Shown one piece after another: positions 23,133-33,296 of a stretch of 64,000 nucleotides of DNA. The DNA comes from Hyphodiscus hymeniophilus. Its lineage: Eukaryota; Ascomycota; Leotiomycetes; Helotiales; Hyphodiscaceae. Numbering within the stretch: position 1 is the stretch's first letter; every line of letters begins with the position of its first letter. The DNA lies in NCBI GenBank assembly GCA_016508695.1, contig VNKQ01000015.1, positions 1,240,001-1,304,000 on the forward strand, given 5' to 3'. A program made the position numbers and the translations under genes. The notes under the pieces were generated by a model. That model was given only the letters and a program-made list of their open reading frames with translations, ran no database searches and had not been told where the DNA came from.

Positions 23133-24576
23133 ATGGCGAACGAATCGAAGCTTATGTGGAATCCGGACAACGTCCGTGACGTCGCAGAGTCAGTTGGCAT
23201 ATCATCTTTGAACGACGAAGCGGTCAGGGTGTTATCGCAAGACGTTGAATACAGAATTGGCCAGGTCATCATCGAGGCAATGCGCTTTATGCATCAAGGC
23301 AAGCGGACGGTCTTGGGGACACAGGACATTTCCCAAGCTCTGAAAGTGCTTGATGTTGAACCTCTCTTTGGCTACGAATCCACAAGACCGCTGCGATTCG
23401 GAGAGGCGTCGTTGGGCCCGGGCCAGCCGCTCTTTTATATTGAGGACGAGGAAGTAGACTTTGAGAAGCTCATAAATGCGCCTCTACCAAAGGTCCCGAG
23501 GGACGTTTCATTTACTGGTAAGAAGCAAAGCAGCGAGTCGAGTATCATTGTTCTTATAAGATATAGCACACTGGCTCGCAGTCGAAGGTGTCCAACCTTC
23601 AATACCTCAAAACCCAACCACTGCAGAAGCTCGAGCAACAGAGCTCGTTCCAAAAGGGCCAGGCGCAAATCCAAGTCTTGCAGCACTGGCAGGTAACGAT
23701 AATGCAGCATTCAAGCCTCTGGTCAAGCATGTCGTCTCCAAAGAACTTATCCTCTTCTTCGATAAAATAAAATCTGCAATCCTCGACCAAGATCCGGATC
23801 AAGAAGTTGTTATTTTGCGAGAATCTGCCATTGAAAGTGTACGCTCAGATCCTGGCCTACACCAACTTGTCCCCTATTTCGTGCAATTTGTTGCTGAAAA
23901 AGTCACCCACTCACTCAACGACACTTTCGTCTTATATCAAATGATGTGCCTCACAGCCGCTATGATCGCCAACAAAACCCTCTTCATCGACCCATACGTA
24001 GCTGCACTCGTCCCACCGGTTCTTACTTGTCTGATCGGCCGTCATCTTGGCCCTGAAGGGTCTGATAATCTGGAGGACCAATACAAGCTCCGTGATATAG
24101 CAGCTTCCCTCCTCGGTCAAATGGCCTCCAAGTACGCCTCTTCAAGCTTACAACTACGTCCACGATTAGCACGCACATGTCTCAAGTTATTCCTAGACCC
24201 CTCTCGCGCTTTGACAGAACACTATGGAGCCATTAACGGAATCTTAGCAATCGGAGGCGCAGATGGTGTTCGCTCACTCATCCTACCCAACCTCAAGGCG
24301 TATGAATATGTCATCCGAAAGGCGGAGAACGAGAGAGGACCCAACGATGTCGAGGTCATGATGATCATCAGCGCTGTGGTGAAATCTGTAGAGAGCCTTG
24401 CAACTGATGCGTCGGGTCTGGAGTTGACGAATGGCGCGACCGGCAATGTGGAGGAGACATTAGGAATCGAGGAGTTCCTGGGCACATTAATCGGGTCGCG
24501 AATTGCGGCTAAGAATAATCACACGCTGAATAGCGCATTATTACAGGCAAAGGAAAAGGCATCAAAGGAATCTTAG
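23133..24576 (+). CDS. TAF6: Transcription initiation factor TFIID/SAGA subunit 6 (TAF6)
   Basis: Two exons, 23133-23517 and 23567-24576; 1,395 nt, 464 residues. The N-terminal 75 residues form the TAF6 histone fold (WNPDNVRDVAESVGISSLND, AVRVLSQDVEYRIGQVI), followed by the signature DVEPLFGYES and FYIEDEEVDFEKLIN. Across the intron the sequence continues AHWLAVEGVQPSIPQNP. The C-terminal half is the HEAT-repeat domain (LHQLVPYFVQFVAEKVTH, DPYVAALVPPVLTCLIGRHLG, YKLRDIAASLLG, HYGAINGILAIGG). TAF6 pairs with TAF9 in TFIID and SAGA. No lesion. Confidence 0.96.
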
Positions 24577-25366
24577 GCTGGGTGCTTCTGGCGTAATGGT
24601 AGCATGTGGAGTTGGGGATTGGGAATTAAATTTACTGATTCCGATGGAGATACAAAGCTTGCTTGTAGATGATGAGCAAAATCTGAGCAAATGGATACAA
24701 ACGAGTTACCTTGGTCACTAGATTTGAAGTCGTTCTTGTTTGCGATTATCCCTTTGCAAGTCGCAAACACCCTCTCAATTGCGACAAATTCGACGTCCCT
24801 TTCTCCTTGCATTTGCAAAGGTTCTGGTATGAGACTCAGCCTTCTGAGTACTGTCCGTACAAGAGACGGCATTAAGAGCTTTCCTTTCAAGAAAGAGGAC
24901 AGCCCAAGCCGTACAAGCGTAGATCGTCTCAAAAAGGCGACGAAGACTTCAGCACTAGGTATCAGTTGGGTTTCAGTGAGCAGAAATTTACTTAACCTCT
25001 TTCCAGATCTTCTGAGAGATCTGGAATACGAGTGATTCAAATCTCATTAGTGCAGACCTTTCTGGGTTATCTACGGCTAGACCACTATTTGAAGCGCACA
25101 TACTGGCTGATCAGTCAAATATTTTGTAGTATTGTAAACTGTATCGGTTGTTTTCGTTTATACTTGGAGTTTTGTGGCAAGGTCGAAAACACGTATTCTG
25201 GTTCTGGTAATACCATCGAAGTGATGTCCAGATTCCTTACAATCTGTACGCGCCTAGATCTAGATCTGTTCGGTGAAAGGGCGTGTCTGGATTAAATAAA
25301 AGATTGTCTATTGATATGGCTGAAGGAACGGGATCAGGGGATCGTGGCCTCTATCCATGAAACTTT
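24577..25366. other. Intergenic between convergent genes, no gene recognised
   Basis: A 155-codon frame runs through it on the minus strand, but it begins at TTG, has no ATG near its start and shows no motif; a plus frame over the same bases is equally open. I treat both as chance. Confidence 0.4.
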
Positions 25367-26041
25367 TCATGCCAAGGTCTGAGTGTTCTGCGCTATCTTG
25401 ATACGTTCCAGAACTTCAAGTCCTCGACCTCGAATGTCATTCATTTTCTCGATCGTCAATTCTTCCGCGTGAACCTCCGGCCATTGTTGTCTGAGAAGAC
25501 ACAGAGCGTTTTCGGCGGCATACAAACCACAACTCGTGCTGTCTTTTTGTGTCGGACACGGATACTGCTTGAAATTCAAGACCGTGTCCTCATCCCCGCC
25601 AAAGCAGTCCCTGTACTCCCGGAAGAAGGCATCCATCAGCTTCTTGGCTTTCTGGAACGTACTATCTGACGGCAAACTGTCATAGAAGCTCGCCGTGCAC
25701 GCCGCGAACTCGACTCCGATTATAGTCCAGTGATAATTCTCGACGTTGTATGGAATGACAAGCCCCCATACTTCACAGTCGTGGCGAGGGAAGAGAAAAT
25801 AGGGCATTTTACCCAACGCACCTCTCTGAGACACTTCCCTTTCGTATTCGCTAGACCAGGTGGGGTCTACGAAGTTGAGGGCTTTGCGTGGGAGATCGGA
25901 CCGGAAAGTCACCACGTAAGCGCGGACGCAGGCATCTGTCCATTTTCCATCTTCCGACTCCATAGCTTTGATATCCTCTGTATCGACTGGAATATATTGG
26001 ACCAGCAGAGTAGGCGTCTGTGGTGGGCTGACCATGGCCAT
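25367..26041 (-). CDS. Ulp1/SENP-type C48 cysteine protease
   Basis: Single open frame of 224 residues from ATG 26041. The papain-like Ulp1 catalytic set is complete and in order: His104 in ENYHWTIIGV, Asp121 in FYDSL, Gln165 in PTQKDSTSCG and the nucleophile Cys171. Such enzymes remove SUMO, NEDD8 or related modifiers from proteins. The protein consists of little more than the catalytic domain, like SENP8/Den1 (about 210-240 residues) and unlike the 600-residue Ulp1 or 1,000-residue Ulp2, so a NEDD8-type protease is possible, but substrate choice cannot be read from the sequence. An upstream short 5' exon cannot be excluded. Confidence 0.85.
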   Translation of the reverse strand: MAMVSPPQTPTLLVQYIPVDTEDIKAMESEDGKWTDACVRAYVVTFRSDLPRKALNFVDPTWSSEYEREVSQRGALGKMPYFLFPRHDCEVWGLVIPYNVENYHWTIIGVEFAACTASFYDSLPSDSTFQKAKKLMDAFFREYRDCFGGDEDTVLNFKQYPCPTQKDSTSCGLYAAENALCLLRQQWPEVHAEELTIEKMNDIRGRGLEVLERIKIAQNTQTLA

Positions 26042-26762
26042 TGCTTATGGCACTGCTTGCCAGCGTGAATATACTTCTGACGATGATGTCTTTGCTTGGA
26101 GTGGTGGGACGTGGATCGAAATGATTCTTTAAAGATGTATGTGAGTGTGTGCGATACTTTCCTAGCCAGAAAACCCAAGTTACACAATATCATGATATAC
26201 GAGTTTTTCCTACACGTTCAGAGGAAAGATCGTGAACAGAAGTGCGACAGCAGGCGGCATGGTACATTCCTAAAGCAAAACCTCTTAGTTTTGGATTAAC
26301 TCTTTATACGATCATAAAGGAGATATGTAACGATCTTTGAGATCAATCCTTGACAACAAAGATTGAGAGGTAGCAATTCGTTCATATGTAAGGATTCTTT
26401 CACGACGTAGCTCATTGGACGAAATCCTGACGAATGAATTTTGAACAGATTCGACATCCTTTATTTGTCTGCTTTATCACCTTCAAAGGACATTGTCATC
26501 GCCTTTAGTGCTATCTGCTAGCGGGCCACATGCCTTTAAGCAAATCATCAGACAGGCTCCACTGAGTTTCGCCCAAGAATTGGGTCGTGAAAGAGGGTCT
26601 GCAGGAGGAGTGAGAAAATGCAAGAGCCAGTGAGTGGTATGGGTCTGAAAAAAAATTGTACAGTTGGTGCAAAGTTTTCTATGCTTCCTTTACCTGTAAC
26701 GCCAGGCTTATGCTTTATGCCACATGCCGATACAACTCTCGATGAAATTGCAAATGCGCCAT
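26042..26762. other. Intergenic, no gene recognised
   Basis: Contains only short AT-rich frames. It should include the promoter of the protease gene and the 3' flank of the mannosidase gene. Confidence 0.4.
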
Positions 26763-28723
26763 CTACCGAGGACGTTTTAAAGGATGTGCCTCCGTATTCC
26801 TAAGTTCGTTTTATTAGCACATGTCAAGACCAACAGAAGCGGATGCAACATACAGGACATAATCATCCAAATTTATCACACTCGGCTCACTGTATAACAA
26901 GTAAAAGTACTTCAGGGTCTCCGCCAGCCAGAAACTCTCCATTTCATCGACTTTCATCGGTCCAGGTATTGTAACATCGTCAATGGCCGAGTGCGCCAAG
27001 TCGGTTGTGGTATGTGCTTTAATGGCTGTGAACATGTCCCAACCACTCTCTGGCCAGTATTGGTCGTTCGTAATTCGCCAGAGAATGAAGACTGATTCTA
27101 TAGCTTCTGGTCGAAGGAGGTATCGCTTGTCTTGGATATGAGCGAATCCTGGGGAAAGTTTGTAGATGTTGATACGTTCTCGAATTATCTCCTCGTCCGC
27201 ATTTGGATCGATAGCAGCGTAGAATGCTTTTTGATCCCATGGGCAGGCGGTTCTGTTCGGGCATGGTACTGCCGTAAAGGTCTCTGGCATAATCCCACTA
27301 ATAGTGTTTCTGTAAGCCCAGACACACCCATCCGCCAACCGCCTCCCATCTTCAATGTCATCGGGCCGATTGAAGATCTTACCAGCAATCGCCAACATAC
27401 CTCCAGTGAAGCATGTCAGATGCTGGAGGTCGGGGCTGAGAATTGGCTTGCCATCTGGAAACTTGTTAACGGACCCGGAAATGAGGATATCTTCTTCTTT
27501 GATTGTCATAGGTCGAAAGAAGAGGTGCTCCTTGGCAACTTCAACGAATCTTTCATACATTGTGCGATACTGTTTCGCCTGGCCACCAAGCATCATATAT
27601 TGCTAGAAAAGTTAGTAAGCCGAAACCCAAATCAATTCTCCTACTCACCTTGGGAAGATATTCATAAGTCGAATCTGCTAAGGCACCCAAGGTGAACAAT
27701 TCATTGGTATTTTCATAAGGCGATCCAATGGCGATGCTTGTGTTAAACCGTCGGGCGGTCACCATCGCAGGCCACATGCCAGGTAGACTCGTCTCCATCT
27801 GCCACTTCTCCAACTCATTCATTACTCGCTGTACGCCATCAAAATATTTGTGGTTCCCAGTAATTTGAGCAAGACGCGTAAATTCAAGCTGAAGAGATCC
27901 TAGGACAGCGAGTACGATGGAATTGCTGGGCATATGATCGTGTAGTTCTGGATCAGTCCTATGAACGTCAGTCTCCCATCTTTACAAGGCGGCTCATACA
28001 ACTTACGCAGACCACATGTAATGAGCCGTTGGCATACGATTTGGGGTGTCAAAAGCTGTGAATAGCACCTCACCTAATTCCACTGCCTTGTGAATCAAGA
28101 TAGTGCGCTTACCGCCACTGACATCAAACGCCGAGAGCAGTCCTCCCAGATGTCGAATGGTTGTCTCAAACAGATTGATCTGACAGCCCTCCGTGTTCGT
28201 GAAATCCAAGTTTTCCAGTTCTACCAAAGCCAGCTCAAACTCATCGTACAACTCCATAATCCACAGTGTATCCAAAGAATCCACCAGTGTAGCCGCCCAA
28301 CCGCAGAAAGGACTCTTGTACCCTCCCGTCATTGGTCTCAATTCATCCTTGGCCCACGCCTGCTGTTTATATCCGTTCCAGGCGTGTATGAATGTGTTTC
28401 GTACATTATTTAATCTGGCCAAGCGCAGCGCTTTCGCGGCGGGCTTCTCAATCACAGCTTCATGCTGAATCTTCGGTAACTGTGTCGGGCGGCCGTGTGG
28501 GAGGTGAATCGTGGAGGAGACAGGGTAACGCTCTGATCGAATTGGCTTGGCTATGTAGTTGTATTCGATGCGTGTGGTAGGGAAGAATCTCTCGAAGAAC
28601 AAATATATGATCGCAACCAGTACAACGCTCGTGAGGATCCCTCGAGCCCTCGATCGAAGGAGACGAGCCTATGTTTTTGGTGTTAGAGATACTTTCATGC
28701 AAAAATCGCTAAAGTATTACCAT
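26763..28723 (-). CDS. GH47 class I alpha-1,2-mannosidase, type II membrane protein
   Basis: Five exons: 28723-28721 (the ATG alone), 28668-28007, 27958-27649, 27602-26854, 26799-26763; 1,761 nt, 586 residues. Splicing after the ATG yields ARLLRSRARG followed by the signal anchor ILTSVVLVAIIYLFF at residues 12-26. GH47 blocks: VRNTFIHAWNGYKQQAW, VDSLDTLWIMELYDEF, FETTIRHLGGLLSAFDVSG, LGSLQLEFTRLAQITGN, HLTCFTGGM, a Cys pair around CPNRTACPW, LLRPEAIESVFILWRIT and MESFWLAETLKYFYLLY. The last exon of 37 nt supplies the usual C-terminus LNTEAHPLKRPR; reading through instead gives an unrelated tail. The family trims alpha-1,2-mannose from N-glycans in the ER or Golgi with Ca2+. No lesion. Confidence 0.94.
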
Positions 28724-29583
28724 TGCTTCTTTGCAGATACCTCAGAAATTCATTTCATGGTCAATTTTCTGTAGTTTGCAATGGACAAGTAGACACCTTT
28801 GTCGTCTAAACACCTTTGTTGTCTCTCCCCACGCCAAGACCGCCATGGCGCAAAACAACTCGGGCCGCAGCTGAAACTTTCCGTGCCCAAAAGGGGGAAA
28901 TAGCCTGTTGGGTTGGCGCCATTCTCGAGCCGCCGGCTATGAGAATCCAAAGATAATTTTGTATGTTGATAGCAATTGGGATGTGGGATAATGTTGATGA
29001 TGCAAAGAGGAAGATACTCCGTAGTGATTGTTGGAATAAGCTGCGGCCCCTGCATATGTGGAGTAGTGTTCAAAACAAGGCAGGCTACTGTACAGGGGAT
29101 GGATCCTTCGCCCTGGCAGAGTTTATTAATCTTCCGTGCCTTTCAAGGATCCGCCTCGTCGTTTCGCAGAAAGGAAGTTCTTTTTGCAAACATCTATGTT
29201 CGAAGAGCAATACGAGCACTTTTGACTTATCACTGACCTTTGCGAGTGTGCGTTCGTATATCGGCGAGGCAGCAATTCCATGGTAAAGTAACTCTGCGAT
29301 ACATGCGAAGAGAGACTATTCGCCCTGGGTAGTGCCACAGATATCCGCGAAAGCCTCCGTTATGTGCTCTTCGAAGTCTTTCTCTTACCATTACGAAGAC
29401 GAGGCTTAGAGTGACTGTCATCTATGCATCGTATTCCCCCGTACCTTTCCCCTATCGCGCGTCTCAACCTCGCATTCACTTTATGCTGCTTTTGGCTCCG
29501 GAACTCAAGTGTGTCCGAGTTCAGTCCTGAGCGGAACCACACATTACTGTAGCCACGCCTTGTGACGGCGAGGATGGTATCTT
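28724..29583. other. Intergenic upstream of the mannosidase gene
   Basis: No recognisable gene. It includes the mannosidase promoter. A minus-strand frame at 29360-29587 might be a downstream exon of the ORF at 29584-30034 but shows no motif. Confidence 0.35.
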
Positions 29584-30034
29584 TCATCGCAGTAATCCGA
29601 GTCCCGAGTCTGCAATAGTATCTCGATCAGATATTGGGTACGGCCAGAGAGAAGATACCTTGCGGCCTCTACGAATACCACCTAGCTTCCCAGCTGATAG
29701 CATACTTAGACTTCCGATACCATGTTCAAGGCAGGGCGAGAATCGCGTTCCCAGCGTAGTCATTTCTTCCATCAATGGAGATGTTTGTGGTGGTAAGAAA
29801 GCGGTAAGATACTCCATGGATACGAGCGAGACAATTTTCCGCAGCCACTCTGATACAGTCGTTGCAGCAGGCCCTTTCGGCCAAGTGAAAGGCGTGTCCT
29901 TCAGATATCTGTCGGCTTTAGCCAAAATTTGTGTAACTTCTGAACGCTTCAAGGCTGCTCCTTCTTCAGCACTTATTGACGTTGCTACTGTCTTCAAGTC
30001 TGCAAAAGCTAGGGTGGTTACCAATAATGCTCAT
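29584..30034 (-). pseudogene. Possible small secreted protein with a broken start
   Basis: A minus-strand frame of about 147 codons runs 30030-29584 without an ATG near its beginning. Its first residues, ALLVTTLAFADLKTVA, look like the core of a signal peptide. An ATG at 30034 lies one base out of frame with it; removing one base there would give a typical secretory N-terminus. The rest contains ISAEEGAALKRSEV, with a KR that could be a propeptide cleavage site, then TWPKGPAATTVSEWL. Near 29648 a GTATCT...ATTGCAG pair could splice out the last 24 codons. I do not recognise the family. It may be a decayed gene or a chance frame. Confidence 0.35.
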
Positions 30035-30678
30035 ACGGGTCACGAGACCTGGATCATCAGTATCAATGGAGTTTAGGGTTGAATTCGTCGCACTGGAGCA
30101 CAATTGCAAAGACTGAGGGATGAATTTATGCCATCAGCCTGCTTTCTGTAATCAGCTTGGGTCAGATACCGTCTATGCCATGGATTGGATTCACTTCGGT
30201 AATTATTACACAGGGTACATCTGATTACCCAACAATCATGGCTGTTGGATGGTCATTGCAAGAAAGTTTACACAACACCTATTGTTTAAGAGAGCTTATT
30301 GTAATAGGGGCTAGTTCCAGAGTCATACCTATTTTCGAACTCTTGAAATTCCGAGCTTCTGTCTTGAAGAATATCTGACCCAATAAGTGTAACTTCTTCA
30401 TGAATCTCCTCTGTGAATTCGAGACTTGCCACACTGGTCGCGCAGAATCAAGGAAAATATAGAGGCAGGCTTACAAATCAGATTGATATTGAATCTACTC
30501 TCACTCCCCAAATCGAAAACCAGCTTGAGTTTGCTCCAGATCTTTTTGCTTTTCAATCGTTGACCATTGGCCCACTCTGACACTACACGTGACACAAAAT
30601 TTTCTCTTCAACTTCAACTTCAATTTCACTTCTAAACCAGAGTGTAGCAAAAAAAATCCACAACAACACTCAGACAAA
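30035..30678. other. Intergenic upstream of the MYND gene
   Basis: No gene recognised. The last 80 bases before the MYND start are rich in CTTCAACTTCAA-type steps (about 30602-30635), consistent with a pyrimidine-rich promoter/5' UTR. Confidence 0.4.
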
Positions 30679-31344
30679 ATGGAACAAGCAGCTTCATCTT
30701 CCAGCATCAGCTCACCACCATCGGATGGTCCGAATTCTTCCACCCCCACAATTGGTACTTGACCTTCTCTTAACCCCACCACATCACCTGACCATCCCCA
30801 ATCGACACCGACTCACCTGACCGAATCTAACATCCCACAGATGCGTCCACATCTTCAAGCTCCAAAGCCTCACAACCAGAGCCCAAGCAATGCGCCCTCT
30901 GCAAGTCCCCCGCGCCGCCGCCGAACCCCAACGCCAACGATGAAGAACAAGCAGCAGAGAAGGGATTAAAGCCCTGCTCCAAATGCCACACGGCGCTGTA
31001 TTGTTCTCGAGATTGCGCAAAGGCTGCTTGGAAAGTGCATAAGAAGACTGTGCGTATTGTATTTCTTCCACCAAGTTTTCTCCTTCGTTGTCAAAATATC
31101 CATCTCCTCTTTTGTTCCACGGCAGTCTCTCGCCCAGGTGACACAGAGTCTCGAGTTCTTCGAAAATGTGTGGCAATGAATGAGTGCAGGAACTAGTGAG
31201 CTAATTGATCTTCGCTGACTTGGACAGTGTGCGACTGATGCCCAAAAGTATTCGTTGAGCGTGAAGGAGAAACCAGCTGTCCCAAGAGCGCCGAAGAAGG
31301 AAGGTCACAGGGGCGGCTTACAGAAATGGCAGTTTGATACCTGA
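30679..31344 (+). CDS. Small MYND-type zinc-finger protein
   Basis: Three exons, 30679-30754, 30841-31049 and 31228-31344; 402 nt, 133 residues. The long minus-strand frames over this region are shadows. The first 45 residues are Ser-rich (MEQAASSSSISSPPSDGPNS). The zinc finger follows: CALC, a Pro/Asn-rich insert, then CSKCHTALYCSRDCAKAAWKVHKKTC, with the last Cys supplied by exon 3 immediately after the splice. The C7-His pattern matches MYND. The tail is basic (KEKPAVPRAPKKEGHRGG). MYND domains bind proline-rich peptides in co-repressor or chaperone-related complexes; the partner is unknown. The fit of all ligands across two splice junctions is the main evidence. Confidence 0.85.
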
Positions 31345-31873
31345 AGTGCTGGTGAAATAGAGAGATAGCGTGGACGAAATCTTCTCGCCAAAAGACGGAC
31401 TGGAAATTGGAGTTGTGGGTGATATGGTGGGGAAGAGACGAGGTTTTTGACATTGTCAACTGTCAATGGCGAAATGGAGTCTGAAGTGCCCTGAATCGAT
31501 GGCTTGTGCATGTTTACTGTCTCGGTCTCGATTAGTCTCTTGATTTTATGCTTACGGTCTTGCAGCTTTGAGCGTGATGTGTCGTTTTCACATTTTGCTA
31601 ATGAAATTGCATGGAAGCCAGTTACATGAGTGGAGAGTTCCACCACTATCTGCCGTCTCCGGAACTCCTGAATCCTGATATGCCAAAACCATATGCATAC
31701 TATTTACAGTTACAGGAGTCACCCACCTTTACTTTTACTTCCTCGTGGTTGAACTGCTCGAACACACTTGCGTCACTAAGACCGCAGACAGGATATGTAT
31801 TTTTCTAGTGAGCGAAGAAAACAAGAAGCGAGTCAGTGTTAAAGTAAGTGAAGTTAGAGACACGCATCTAGAA
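31345..31873. other. Intergenic between the MYND gene and the repeat array
   Basis: No gene recognised on either strand. Confidence 0.4.
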
Positions 31874-32420
31874 TTTTTTGTTGCACGTCGCAATCCAAAT
31901 CCTCCTGGGATCCTCCTGGAATTCTCCTCAAATCCTCCTAATTCATAAACAGAAGCGGCGAATCTTAAAGCAATTCAAGTAAATCAAGTCAAACACCACT
32001 CAACATAAACTTTTGTTACACGTCGCAATCTGGGAATAACTTCACTTTTCTTCTTCTTTTGAACCACTAGCTATATAAGTAGAAGCCAGTGAGCGTTAAA
32101 GCAATTCTGGCAAGAGAAGATAAACACTATACAACCTAGGCTTTTGTTGCACGTCGCAATCTGGGAATAACTTCACTCTTCTTCTTCTTTTGAGCCACTA
32201 GCTATATAAGTAGAAGCCAGTGAGCGTTGAAGCAATTCTAGCAAGAGAAGATAAACACTATACAACCTAGACTTTTGTTGCACGTCGCAATTTGCGAATA
32301 ACTTCACTATTCTTCTCTAGAGCAACTAGCTTTATGAACAGAAACGAATGACTATTGAAGCAATTCTGGCAAGTGAAGCCAGAAACCACATAATCTTGTT
32401 TTGTTGCACGTCGCAATTTA
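31874..32420. repeat. Tandem array A, five copies, about 131-bp period
   Basis: The 19-bp core TTTTGTTGCACGTCGCAAT begins at 31876, 32011 (one mismatch), 32142, 32273 and 32399, with spacings of 135, 131, 131 and 126 bp. The full units starting at 32011 and 32142 are nearly identical, including CTAGCTATATAAGTAGAAGC and CACTATACAACCTAG; the outer copies have diverged. Just after the first core, at 31900-31945, there is a short run of ATCCTCCTGG-type steps. No open frame spans the units. Confidence 0.92.
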
Positions 32421-32752
32421 AACCCTCCAGGTACTTCTTGATACTCGACTACCCTTGTCGTATCAGTACAACAAGGTTCCTCTGTTGCAATGCTCCCTTA
32501 GTCTAGTCTTCGAGCTAATGGGTCGAAGTCGTAACTTTCCGTCGATGTACCTTTACGGAAGCAAAGAAGCGTCTGCAACGCACATCCTACCTCACAATAG
32601 CGTTGCCATACCTTAGTTGACGGACTTGTGAAATTGCGTTGTCACGTCAATAATTTGAGATTTAACTTGAGATTTAACCGGAGATTTAACTTGTGAGACC
32701 AGTGACGAGATTAGTGTCGAGCCTGTTGATTCGACGAATATGGTCAATGTGT
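32421..32752. repeat. Spacer between arrays, with a GAGATTTAAC triplet
   Basis: Mostly unique sequence. At 32656-32691 three direct copies of GAGATTTAAC occur in a row, spaced 12-14 bp. No gene recognised. Confidence 0.6.
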
Positions 32753-33070
32753 TTTGCGACCTGCAACAAACCTTCAATGGCGCAAATTACACCACTACCA
32801 TTTGCAAGATGAGACGAAAGTGCTATTTGCGATCTGCAACAAAACTTCAACAGCACGACTAGCACCACGACTTTGAGCGAGATGAGACGAAAGTGAAATC
32901 TGAGATCTGCAACAAACGCTTGATTGCACGAATTACACTACTACCATGAGCAAGATGAGACGAAAGTGAAATCTGAGATCTGCAACAAACGCTTGAATGC
33001 ACGAATTACACTACTACCATGAGCAAGATGAGACGAAAGTGAAATCTGAGATCTGCAACAAAACATTGAG
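32753..33070. repeat. Tandem array B, five cores, exact 73-bp period
   Basis: The segment GATCTGCAACAAA (GACCTGCAACAAA in the first copy) begins at 32758, 32831, 32904, 32977 and 33050, each 73 bp apart. Each unit also carries CAAGATGAGACGAAAGTG. Units 3 and 4 are nearly identical and units 1 and 2 more diverged. The first two cores, TTGCGACCTGCAACAAA and TTGCGATCTGCAACAAA, differ by one and two bases from the reverse complement of the array A core (TTGCGACGTGCAACAAA), so the two arrays lie in opposite orientation. Confidence 0.92.
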
Positions 33071-33296
33071 GGTAAGTGAAACGTGCTGTTTTCTAGGGGA
33101 AGTGCTGAAATTATCTATGCGAAAAGCCAGTGCTCTCTCTCAAAGAAGCAATCCATCGTAATGCCAATGTGCCATTTCCGTCCCCAGTCTGCATCCCAGT
33201 CTGCATCCCATTACATTTTCGCTTGTCCCAGAAAACCCCGATTCCATTGCTTCCTTCCGTTGTGCTCAATATTGCAAATGACGAGAAATCAGCAGG

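Noticed and set aside
24592..24612. TGGCGTAATGGTAGCATG, resembling a tRNA D-arm
   Set aside because: No matching acceptor stem, anticodon arm or TTCGANTC T-arm follows in the next 60 bases.
24573..25040. 155-codon minus-strand frame after TAF6
   Set aside because: It starts at TTG, has no ATG nearby and no motif; the plus strand is equally open.
31876..33070. CRISPR-like reading of the regularly spaced repeats
   Set aside because: The units are tandem minisatellites whose intervening sequence also repeats; the host is a eukaryote and there are no cas genes.
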